Assembly (NCBI GenBank): GCA_031292735.1
Contig: JARLGP010000128.1
Span: 1 to 13,812 of the forward strand
Reading direction: 5' to 3'
DNA: 13,812 nt
Source: Holophaga sp.
GTDB taxonomy: Bacteria; Acidobacteriota; Holophagae; Holophagales; Holophagaceae
Within the stretch, counting starts at the first letter, position 1; each line of letters starts with the position of its first letter. Under the pieces are notes generated by a model that saw nothing but the letters and a program-made list of their open reading frames with translations, did no database searches and was not told where the DNA came from. The position numbers were made by a program, and so were the translations under genes. Below are positions 1-6,257 of the stretch, piece by piece.

Positions 1-839
1 TCCAGCACCACCTTGGCCGTGCCGGTGCAGCCGGCGCCCAGCTTGAAGCGGCCGATGTTGAGGATGCCGAAGGCGATGCGGTGGCCCCGGCCCACCTCGC
101 CCAGCAGCCGGTCCTTGGGGATGCGGCAGTTGTCCAGGGTGAGGGCGCGGGTGGAGGAGCCCTTGATGCCCAGCTTGTGCTCCTCGAGCCCGGTGCTGAA
201 CCCGGCGTCCTCCTTCTCCACGATGAACGCGCTGAACTTGCGGCCGTCCACCTTGGCGAAGACCACGAACACGTCGGCGAAGCCGGCGTTGGTGATCCAC
301 ATCTTGCTGCCGTTGAGCACCCAGTGGTCGCCGTCCAGCACGGCGGTGGTCTTGGCGCCCATGGCATCGCTGCCGGAGCCGGCCTCGGTGAGCGCATAGG
401 CCGCCAGCTTCTGGCCGCTGCCCAGCAGGGGCAGGTACTTGGCCTTCTGGGCCGGGGTGCCGAAATAGACGATGGGCAGGGTGCCGATGCCGGTGTGGGC
501 GCCGTAGGTCACCGAGAACGAGGCCTGCTTGCCCACCTCCTCCAGCAACACCATGGTGGTCTTCTTGTCCAGGTCCATGCCGTCGTAGACTTCGGGGATC
601 TCGATGCTCAGCAGGCCCAGCTCCCCGGCCTTGAGCAGCAGTTTCTTGGTCAGCTCGATGTCGAGCTGGTCGATGGCCCCTTCCGCCGGAAGGACTTCCC
701 CGAGCATGAAATCCCGGGCTGCTTCGCCGATGGCCTTGGCTTCATCGCTAAGGTCTTCGGGCGTGAACTGCGGTTGAGAACCAATGGGAGCCAGTAGAAA
801 ACTGCCGCCGAAGATCTTATCGCTGATCGTAACTTCCAT
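1..839 (-). CDS. Acyl-CoA dehydrogenase, N-terminal 279 residues (runs off window start)
   Basis: Flavoprotein that oxidises an acyl-CoA to the trans-2-enoyl-CoA in fatty-acid beta-oxidation. Reading the minus strand from the ATG at 839 gives an uninterrupted frame to the window edge. An N-terminal leader with GGSFLL (11-16) is typical of the ~590-residue FadE/VLCAD-like bacterial subfamily. It is followed by the helical N-terminal domain and then the FAD/substrate segment ALTEAGSGSDA (149-159), which fits the family signature, and WITNAGFAD (181-189). The middle beta-domain follows (FSAFIVEKE, 202-210; KLGIKGSSTR, 232-241). The catalytic Glu and C-terminal helices lie outside the window. An AGGAGG Shine-Dalgarno (844-849) stands 4 nt before the ATG. 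It is divergent from menG. Family membership is clear; chain-length specificity cannot be read here. Confidence 0.95.
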   Translation of the reverse strand, partial: MEVTISDKIFGGSFLLAPIGSQPQFTPEDLSDEAKAIGEAARDFMLGEVLPAEGAIDQLDIELTKKLLLKAGELGLLSIEIPEVYDGMDLDKKTTMVLLEEVGKQASFSVTYGAHTGIGTLPIVYFGTPAQKAKYLPLLGSGQKLAAYALTEAGSGSDAMGAKTTAVLDGDHWVLNGSKMWITNAGFADVFVVFAKVDGRKFSAFIVEKEDAGFSTGLEEHKLGIKGSSTRALTLDNCRIPKDRLLGEVGRGHRIAFGILNIGRFKLGAGCTGTAKVVL

Positions 840-973
840 GAAACCTCCTGAATGGGGGGAACACCCGATTGAATGAGCCAGTCAAAGGGGACCAGACCAG
901 TTTACAGGGTTGGGCCCTTTATGGGCTGACGGAAGGTGGGCCATCCGGGGATGATGAAGAGGAGGAGTCGGCG

Positions 974-1687
974 ATGCCCCAGGGAGAACAAGTCCAGGCC
1001 ATGTTTTCGGGCATTGCGGGCAAATATGATCGGCTAAACCACCTGCTGTCCCTGGGCATCGATTTCTACTGGTGGCGCCGCATGGCCCGCCGCTCGGGCG
1101 CCGGTCCCGGCCGGCGCTACCTGGATGTGGCCGCCGGCACCGGCGATTCCTCCCTGGCCCTGGCCCGGCGCGGGGCCGAAGTGGTCTCCACCGATTTCAC
1201 CCTGGAGATGCTCAAGCTGGGCCCCGGCAAGTTCCGCGCCCTGGGCCAGGAGCGCCTGGTGTGGGCCTCGGTGGGGGCCGACGCCCAGCGGCTGCCCTTC
1301 CGCGCCGCCAGCTTCGACGGCATCACCATCTGCTACGGCATCCGCAACGTGGAGGACCGGCCCCTGGCCTACCGGGAGTTCCTGCGGGTGCTGAAGCCCC
1401 AGGGCCGGCTCACCATCCTGGAGTTCAGCCGGCCCCGGTACCGCTGGCTGCGCTTCCTGTACGACACCTACAGCCTGCGCATCCTGCCCCGCATCGGCGG
1501 CTGGATCAGCGGTTCCCCCGAAGCCTACCGCTACCTGCCGGCCAGCATCCGCAGCTTTCCCGACCAGCCGGCCCTGGCGGCAGAGCTGGCGGAGGCCGGA
1601 TTCCAGGACATCCAGTGGACCAACCTGACCGGCGGCATCGTGGCCCTGCACAGCGGCCGCAAGCCCGATGCGGGCGCGGGTGTATGA
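974..1687 (+). CDS. menG: Demethylmenaquinone methyltransferase (UbiE/MenG family)
   Basis: SAM-dependent C-methyltransferase for the last step of menaquinone (or the C-methylation of ubiquinone) synthesis, cytoplasmic and membrane-associated in role. The 237-residue protein matches the family's usual length. Visible blocks: MFSGIAGKYDRLNHLLSLGI (10-29), the SAM motif DVAAGTGD (51-58), an acidic residue ending strand 2 (D74), the GIRNV motif (122-126), the RVLKPQG motif (138-144), the YRYLPASI block (185-192) and the C-terminal GGIVALHSGRK (220-230). The start at 974 is chosen because AGGAGG at 960-965 lies 8 nt upstream; the frame is open back to 869 but that extension has no family similarity. 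The absence of other ubi or men genes nearby leaves the quinone undecided, but menaquinone is more likely for the suggested lineage. Confidence 0.95.
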   Translation: MPQGEQVQAMFSGIAGKYDRLNHLLSLGIDFYWWRRMARRSGAGPGRRYLDVAAGTGDSSLALARRGAEVVSTDFTLEMLKLGPGKFRALGQERLVWASVGADAQRLPFRAASFDGITICYGIRNVEDRPLAYREFLRVLKPQGRLTILEFSRPRYRWLRFLYDTYSLRILPRIGGWISGSPEAYRYLPASIRSFPDQPALAAELAEAGFQDIQWTNLTGGIVALHSGRKPDAGAGV

Positions 1688-1750
1688 TGGAAGCCTGATT
1701 CAGGACCCTGATTGGTGTTCTTTCCATCGTATTTTCACAGAGGTGCTGCC

Positions 1751-1960
1751 ATGTCCAAGCCCGATCCATCCATCACCGCGGACCTCTTGAGCAAGCTCCC
1801 GACCAAGAAGGCTGATCTGGCCAAGTCCGAAAGCATGCCCGGGAAGAAGGACCACGCCGGCCTGCGGGGGCCCCAGCCCCAGATGGCGAGGATCAGCTCC
1901 CGCTCGGCCGAGAAGGCTTCCGTCCCGGGCCGCACCCGGACCTCCAACCGCGGTAAGTAA
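1751..1960 (+). CDS. Small basic hypothetical protein (69 aa)
   Basis: Not recognised. The start at 1751 is preceded by AGAGGT (1739-1744) at a 6-nt spacing, which favours real translation over a longer open frame from 1712. The product is hydrophilic, rich in Lys, Arg, Ser and Pro, with no membrane segment, signal peptide or Cys. A Leu-containing N-terminal third (TADLLSKLPTKKADL) is followed by a low-complexity basic tail ending RTSNRGK. It begins 63 bp after menG on the same strand and an intrinsic terminator follows at 2099-2125, so menG and this ORF could share a transcript. The antisense frame (1735-2097) has no ribosome site and looks like a shadow. Whether it is a real gene depends on conservation in relatives. 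Confidence 0.5.
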   Translation: MSKPDPSITADLLSKLPTKKADLAKSESMPGKKDHAGLRGPQPQMARISSRSAEKASVPGRTRTSNRGK

Positions 1961-1973
1961 TCAATTATCGTTA

Positions 1974-1995
1974 TTCCCGCCCAATGGCGCGGGAA
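1974..1995. other. Inverted repeat / possible weak hairpin
   Basis: TTCCCGC (1974-1980) pairs perfectly with GCGGGAA (1989-1995) across an 8-nt loop, 13 bp after the stop of the small basic ORF. No T-run follows on either strand, so it is at best a weak terminator or a 3' stabilising hairpin. Confidence 0.35.
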
Positions 1996-2098
1996 CCCAG
2001 GCGGATCGGCCAGTGTAACGAGTGGTTTATGTAACAACACTCGCATGGGATGGCGTATCCGATTCATCGGCCACAGGATCTGGCCATCGAACAACACC

Positions 2099-2125
2099 CC
2101 GGAAGCCAGGGCGGCTTCCGGTTTT
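2099..2125 (+). terminator. Intrinsic (rho-independent) terminator
   Basis: A perfect 9-bp stem, CCGGAAGCC (2099-2107) with GGCTTCCGG (2113-2121), closes a 5-nt loop and runs directly into TTTT (2122-2125), then CAATT. The T-run is only on the plus side, so it terminates rightward transcription, most simply the menG/small-protein unit, and insulates the lipoprotein gene that follows. Only the hairpin and short T-run are seen; termination is inferred. Confidence 0.8.
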
Positions 2126-2147
2126 CAATTAAATACAAACAATACCC

Positions 2148-2162
2148 TGGCAACATTTGCCA
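2148..2162. other. Small inverted repeat upstream of the lipoprotein gene
   Basis: TGGCAA-cat-TTGCCA is a perfect 6+3+6 inverted repeat about 90 bp before the lipoprotein start, within the likely promoter region of that gene. It could be an operator half-site pair or chance; no clear -35/-10 pair is visible beside it. Confidence 0.25.
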
Positions 2163-2252
2163 CGACTCCGGGTATGATGAACGCAACCTGGGTTACCACC
2201 ATCAATAGGGCCGGTTGCTTTTGGACCATGCCTCATCAGAGGGAGCAACGAT

Positions 2253-2903
2253 ATGGAAACTGCCATGATTAAATCATCCAGTCCTTCGCCTTTGGGGGCT
2301 TGGCTGCGCCGGGCGCGGATGGGGGTTGTTCTGCCCGGATTGGTCCTCGGGGTTATCCTGGGGTGCGGGGCTGGCACCAGCACGACGGCGCCGACCATCA
2401 CCAGCGTCACCCCGCTGTACGGCGCCTATGGAACGGCTGTCACTGTCACCGGAACGGGGTTCTCCAATACTCTCAAGAACGTCTATTTCAATGGCGTAGG
2501 GGTTACCACAGGCACCTATACCAGCGACACTTCAGTCACGGTTGACGTTCCTGCCGCGGCGACCACTGGCTCCATCAGCGCGGTCACCAGTGGCGGAACT
2601 GCCACGTATGCAGAAGAATTTGTTGTATTACCTTATAACGTGGCCCTCAGTACCTCCAGCGGAGTGGCCGGCAGCACCGTTGTAACGGTTTCAGGGTATG
2701 GGCTGATGGGAATTTCCACCATCTACATCACCGGAGATTCCAGCCCAATCACACTTCTAACGCAGACCGCGAATTCGATCACCTTCCAGATTCCATCCAA
2801 TGCAACAGTAGCAACAACTGACGAAATAACAATCAATGTCAATAGCACCGTTAGCACTTATGGCGCCACCCCATGGCATTTTAACTTCACTGTCACTTCC
2901 TAG
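2253..2903 (+). CDS. Predicted lipoprotein with IPT/TIG-type domains
   Basis: Predicted exported lipoprotein of 216 residues. A charged N-terminus (RRAR, 19-22) is followed by a hydrophobic stretch and the lipobox ILGC (35-38), so Cys38 is the likely lipidation site. The mature part is Thr/Ser/Val/Gly-rich beta protein. Residues ~47-125 (PTITSVTPLYGAYGTAVTV, then GTGFS, then a terminal EEFVV strand) match an IPT/TIG immunoglobulin-like domain, and ~130-216 look like a second, more diverged copy. Such domains act in surface binding or as structural modules; no catalytic domain is visible. The start at 2253 has a GGGAG-type ribosome site about 8 nt upstream; an in-frame ATG at 2265 is less likely. 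Its second half is noticeably richer in A/T codons than the neighbouring genes, which may indicate acquisition or relaxed selection. Partner and ligand are unknown. Confidence 0.85.
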   Translation: METAMIKSSSPSPLGAWLRRARMGVVLPGLVLGVILGCGAGTSTTAPTITSVTPLYGAYGTAVTVTGTGFSNTLKNVYFNGVGVTTGTYTSDTSVTVDVPAAATTGSISAVTSGGTATYAEEFVVLPYNVALSTSSGVAGSTVVTVSGYGLMGISTIYITGDSSPITLLTQTANSITFQIPSNATVATTDEITINVNSTVSTYGATPWHFNFTVTS

Positions 2904-2933
2904 GGCCAGCGGATCCTTTATTAAAAAGCATTA

Positions 2934-3024
2934 ATCCACGTGGATGATAATCCATGGAAGAGTATTTGCATGTCTTTTATCATCACTTGTGCACCCCGGC
3001 GCATTGCAACATTGCCACGTGGCA
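2934..3024. other. Pair of 12-bp palindromes with CCACGTGG core in a convergent gap
   Basis: The 152-bp gap between two convergent genes holds ATCCACGTGGAT (2934-2945) and TGCCACGTGGCA (3013-3024). Each is a perfect 12-bp palindrome, they share the 8-bp core CCACGTGG, and their centres are 79 bp apart. They could be sites for a dimeric protein or small bidirectional hairpins. No known factor is assigned. Confidence 0.5.
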
Positions 3025-3031
3025 CCCAGAC

Positions 3032-3052
3032 CGGTCCTGATCGCCAGGATCG
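3032..3052 (-). terminator. Possible terminator hairpin of the PilZ gene
   Basis: CGGTCCTG (3032-3039) pairs with CAGGATCG (3045-3052), an 8-bp stem with one G.U pair and a 5-nt loop, 3 bp beyond the stop codon of the leftward PilZ gene. There is no T-run on either side, so intrinsic termination is doubtful. Confidence 0.3.
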
Positions 3053-3055
3053 CCC

Positions 3056-4282
3056 CTACTCCAGCAGCAGCTTGTAAAGCAACGGCACCAGATCCTCATA
3101 AGGCTGGTTCCGCTCATGCATGCACAGCGCCCCCAGCGCCTTGACCATGGCCCGGGCCCCGTCGTTGCGGTAGTCCACCATCAGGATGACCGGCGTATCC
3201 AGCATCAGATCCAGCCCGTGCAGGGTCTCCATGATGTCCCCGGCCCAGTGCCGGCCCACCCGGATATCCAGGAGGAACAGGTCGAAGCGGCTCTGGCTCG
3301 CGGCCTCCCTGGCTTCCAGGAAGGTTCGGGTCTCGACCACCTGCTTGAACCCGTCCTGGCGGAAGGCTTCGGCCAACACCGGGGTGCCCGCATGCTCCGA
3401 CAGCACCAGGATCTTCTTGCCCGCCTTCCGGATCCGCAGGACCCCACTGTTCACGGTCCGCTCGGCCGCCACGGGCTGGGCTGCCGCCGACGCCCGCCCC
3501 AGGATCTCGGGCGCCTTGGCCAGCACCAGGGTCGGCGTGGGCGTGCCCAGCCGGTCCGCCAATTCGATCCGGCGTTTCCGGGTGGGGAAGGCTTCGCCGA
3601 AGGTGGGGGGATAACGGGGCGTGAGGATCCGCTCGATGTTCCGCAGATCGCCTTCGGACAGCCCCTCCAGGGCGAAGCCCACATGGGGCTCCGGACCGTT
3701 CCGGGCCACGTGGGCCACGGTGCCCCGGCAGTGGATCTGGGGAATGAAAGGCAGCGCGGTGACGCAGATGGTGGCGAAGCGGTCGCCCACCTTCAGCTCG
3801 TCCCCGGGGCCGGACAGCACGCCCACCTCTTCCAGCGCGACCCGCAGCCCGCCCTGGCTCAGGTCCAGCAGCTTGCCGTGGAGCGTCCGGCCGCCCAGCA
3901 GCGTTTCCGCGCGGTCCTCCACGGCCAGCACCCGGGCCAGTTCGGTGCGGTCGAAGGCCCCGCGGAACTGGGACCGCCGCTCACCCTGGGCGATGCTGAG
4001 GGGGATCCGGAACACGCCGGAGGTGACCGTCTTCACCTGGGCCAGGAAGCGGCGGGCATCCAGCATGAACGCAAGGCAGAGCACCTGCCCCTGGACCAGG
4101 TGGTGGGTGGTGGTGGTGGTGAAGGTGACCGGGGTGACGCTCTGGAGGGTGGTCTCGAAGGGGGCTTCCGGGGTTTCCACCGGCCAGAGCTGCACCTTCG
4201 CCTTCAGCCGAGCCAGTTCATCCAGGTAGGCCCGGATGGTCTCTCCATTGCGAAGTTCGGGTTGGGGATCCGGCTTGGTCAA
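3056..4282 (-). CDS. PilZ-domain protein with C-terminal degenerate receiver domain
   Basis: Predicted cytoplasmic c-di-GMP effector. With the tentative TTG start at 4282 the product is 408 residues. Residues ~15-100 form a YcgR-like N-terminal domain. The PilZ domain (~101-220) has both nucleotide-binding motifs intact: R103-SQF-R107 (RxxxR) and D140-LSQG-G145 (DxSxxG). A Pro/Ala-rich linker leads to a CheY-like fold (~289-406) with the phospho-acceptor-type Asp in FLLDI (D339). The usual acidic pair after strand 1 is absent (KKILVLSEHAG) and the conserved Lys before Pro is replaced (RNQP), so phosphorylation is doubtful. The frame is open upstream to 4903, but that part overlaps the divergent chemoreceptor and is low-complexity. 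No ATG or GTG lies between 4533 and the first conserved block, and no good ribosome site supports the TTG or the ATG at 4533, so the start is uncertain. Its neighbour suggests a role in motility or surface behaviour. Confidence 0.85.
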   Translation of the reverse strand: MTKPDPQPELRNGETIRAYLDELARLKAKVQLWPVETPEAPFETTLQSVTPVTFTTTTTHHLVQGQVLCLAFMLDARRFLAQVKTVTSGVFRIPLSIAQGERRSQFRGAFDRTELARVLAVEDRAETLLGGRTLHGKLLDLSQGGLRVALEEVGVLSGPGDELKVGDRFATICVTALPFIPQIHCRGTVAHVARNGPEPHVGFALEGLSEGDLRNIERILTPRYPPTFGEAFPTRKRRIELADRLGTPTPTLVLAKAPEILGRASAAAQPVAAERTVNSGVLRIRKAGKKILVLSEHAGTPVLAEAFRQDGFKQVVETRTFLEAREAASQSRFDLFLLDIRVGRHWAGDIMETLHGLDLMLDTPVILMVDYRNDGARAMVKALGALCMHERNQPYEDLVPLLYKLLLE

Positions 4283-4634
4283 GCTCGTGCTCGGGAGGAG
4301 AGGTGCGGGGATTGAGGAAGGTCGGGTGGCTTCTTCGCCAAAGGGCTCACAGCACTCTATCGGATCAGGAGGGGGCCGTCTTGAATTACTCCCGGGTTCC
4401 GGATGTGCGGAATGGCGCACGGCCGTTTGCGGGAATTCGCACGGATCCTGCCGTGGAGGCGCCGGGCTCTCCGGCCTTCCCAGCAAAGCCGAGGCCAATG
4501 GCCCGGCTCCAGGGTGGCATGGAAATTCCATAGGAAAGGCCCTCAGGGTCTGCAACCCCAGGTTGGGGCCCGGACCCCAACGGCCGCATGACCCTTCAAG
4601 GCTCACGGCAGGTGAGACGCCCCGGAGGGCATTC
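4283..4634. promoter_or_regulatory. 352-bp divergent intergenic region (PilZ gene / chemoreceptor)
   Basis: No convincing gene is seen here; all open frames have atypical Pro/Arg/Ser/Cys-rich translations without ribosome sites. The region should hold both divergent promoters. Visible structure: ATGGAA-a-TTCCAT (4519-4531), a perfect 6+1+6 palindrome; GTTGGGG (4562-4568) pairing with CCCCAAC (4575-4581) over a 6-nt loop, 53 bp before the chemoreceptor start; and a small GTGCG/CGCAC repeat (4405-4420). TGGCAT at 4515 resembles a sigma-54 -24 box, but the -12 position reads CC rather than GC. I see no sigma-28 flagellar-type promoter. If the PilZ gene starts at the ATG near 4533, part of this region would be coding. 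Confidence 0.5.
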
Positions 4635-6257
4635 ATGGACCCGTCCAGCAGCAGCTTCGTGCTCCATCCGATCGCCAGCCTGCGTTCCCGGAACCTGCGC
4701 GGCCAGTTCCTGCTTCTGCTGGCCACCCAGCTGGCCCTGCTGGCCCTGGTGGCGGTGCTGGGCCTGGCCGGGCTGACCCAGCTCCGGAACGGCCAGGCGA
4801 GTCTGGGCGGCAACCTGCCCAAGGAGGCGGCGGTGGCCCGGGTGCTGCACGATTCCGACGTGCTCCGGGTGATCCACCTGTCCCTCATCGGCGCGGGACG
4901 CAACCCGGACTACGTGGACAAGCGGCTCAAGCGGCTCGCGGAAGTGGAGGCGGACCTGGGCCGTTCGCTCCACGAGATGGAGGCCCTGGACTGGAGCCCG
5001 GCGGACCGCCAGAAGGTGGACTTGATCGCCGGGGGCATGCGCAAGTACATGGAGGCCTTCCCGCCGCTGCTGGCCCGGGCCAGGCAGGCCACGGTCGACG
5101 AACTGCCCACCCTGATCGAGGCCAACACGGCGTTCCGCAGGGACGGCTACAACCTGCTCCTGCAGATGCTGCCGGCCATCCAGGATTCCGGTGCCCGGCT
5201 GGTGGCCAAGGATTTCGCCGCCAGCCGCGCCAGCCAGCGCGCCATCCTCGGCGGCTTCGGCGCCGCCGTGCTGCTGGGCCTCAGCCTCACCTGGCTGGTG
5301 AGCGCCCAGGTGCGCCGGCAGGCTTCCGGGCTGCTGACCGCCATGGAAAGGTTCAAGGACGGAGACCTCTCCCGGCCCGCCCAGGAGGCGGGGGGCGGCG
5401 AGCTGGCGGAGACCGCCCGGGCCCTGGACGGGGTGATCGAGCGGCTGGGCGGCGACATCCACACCATTTCCGAAGTGAGCGAGCGGGTGGCCTCCTCGGC
5501 CGAGGAACTCTCCGCCACGGCCAACCAGATGGACCAGGCCACCGGAGAGATCGGCCGTTCGGCCCACGAACAGCAGCAGGTCATGGCGGCCGGCACCGGC
5601 CTGGTGCAGGAGATGACCGGCCTCACCGGCGCGGTCCAGACCGGCACGCGCCGGCTGGAGCAGCTGTCCACCCAGGCGCAGCAGGCCGCCGCGGAGGGCG
5701 GGGCCAGCGCCCAGGATTGCGACCGGGCCATGGCGGCCATCCAGGCCAGTTCCGGCAAGGTGGCCAAGGTCACCGGGGTGATCTCCGACCTGGCCCGGCA
5801 GACCAACCTGCTGAGCCTCAACGCCGCCATCGAGGCCGCCAAGGCCGGCACCCAGGGCCGCGGCTTCGCCGTGGTGGCGGAGGAGATCCGCAAGCTGGCC
5901 GAACGCAGCGCCCTGTCCGCCCGGGAAATCGCCGCGCTGGTCCAGGAGAGTTCGGCCCGGGTGGATTCCGGCAGCCAGGCGGTGGCGCAGGTCAGCGCCA
6001 GGCTCACGGCGATCCAGGCGCACATCCGGGAAAACGGGCACGGGGTGAAGGACATCGCCCGGGCCATGGAACGCCAGACCCAGGCCACTGGCGGGCTGCT
6101 GGGCCACCTGGAGACGGTGGGCACGCTCACCGGGCGCAACGCCTCCGCCACCAGCCAGCTGGTCGCCTCCATGCATGAAACCGCCCAGACCATCGAGGAG
6201 CTGGCGGCCCTGGCGGCCCGGCTTCAGGCCCTCACCAGCCGGTTCCGGATGGCCTGA
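4635..6257 (+). CDS. Methyl-accepting chemotaxis protein
   Basis: Transmembrane chemoreceptor of 540 residues that would control a CheA kinase. Order: short cytoplasmic N-terminus; TM1 (~25-46); a ~155-residue helical periplasmic sensor (~47-202), probably a four-helix-bundle type; TM2 (~204-223); HAMP (~224-280, including FKDGDLS at 240-246); and a long coiled-coil signalling domain. The conserved hairpin tip runs through RQTNLLSLNAAIEAAKAG (388-405) followed by GRGFAVVAEEIRKLAERS (408-425). There is no C-terminal CheR/CheB pentapeptide; it ends LTSRFRMA. The start at 4635 has GGAGG at 4624-4628, 6 nt upstream; the frame is open back to 4236 but without similarity. Its TGA abuts the stop of the convergent PheC-like gene with no base between. 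The ligand is unknown; no other che genes are in the window. Confidence 0.97.
   Translation: MDPSSSSFVLHPIASLRSRNLRGQFLLLLATQLALLALVAVLGLAGLTQLRNGQASLGGNLPKEAAVARVLHDSDVLRVIHLSLIGAGRNPDYVDKRLKRLAEVEADLGRSLHEMEALDWSPADRQKVDLIAGGMRKYMEAFPPLLARARQATVDELPTLIEANTAFRRDGYNLLLQMLPAIQDSGARLVAKDFAASRASQRAILGGFGAAVLLGLSLTWLVSAQVRRQASGLLTAMERFKDGDLSRPAQEAGGGELAETARALDGVIERLGGDIHTISEVSERVASSAEELSATANQMDQATGEIGRSAHEQQQVMAAGTGLVQEMTGLTGAVQTGTRRLEQLSTQAQQAAAEGGASAQDCDRAMAAIQASSGKVAKVTGVISDLARQTNLLSLNAAIEAAKAGTQGRGFAVVAEEIRKLAERSALSAREIAALVQESSARVDSGSQAVAQVSARLTAIQAHIRENGHGVKDIARAMERQTQATGGLLGHLETVGTLTGRNASATSQLVASMHETAQTIEELAALAARLQALTSRFRMA

Noticed and set aside
81..797. 238-residue plus-strand open frame near the window start
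   Set aside because: The opposite strand encodes a clear acyl-CoA dehydrogenase over the whole stretch.
3116..4315. 399-residue plus-strand open frame
   Set aside because: It is antisense to the PilZ/receiver gene, rich in Gly, Gln, His and Arg with no recognisable domain, and typical of a GC-rich shadow frame.
4515..4531. Sigma-54 promoter for the chemoreceptor
   Set aside because: The GG of a -24 box is present but the base pair 10 nt on is CC instead of GC, so the essential -12 element is missing.
4283..4903. N-terminal 207 residues of the long open frame containing the PilZ gene
   Set aside because: Most of it overlaps the divergent chemoreceptor coding region antisense, and the rest is low-complexity without similarity.
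4596..6176. 526-residue minus-strand open frame opposite the chemoreceptor
   Set aside because: The chemoreceptor frame has unmistakable conserved motifs; this one is a low-complexity Gly/His/Leu/Gln shadow with no ribosome site.
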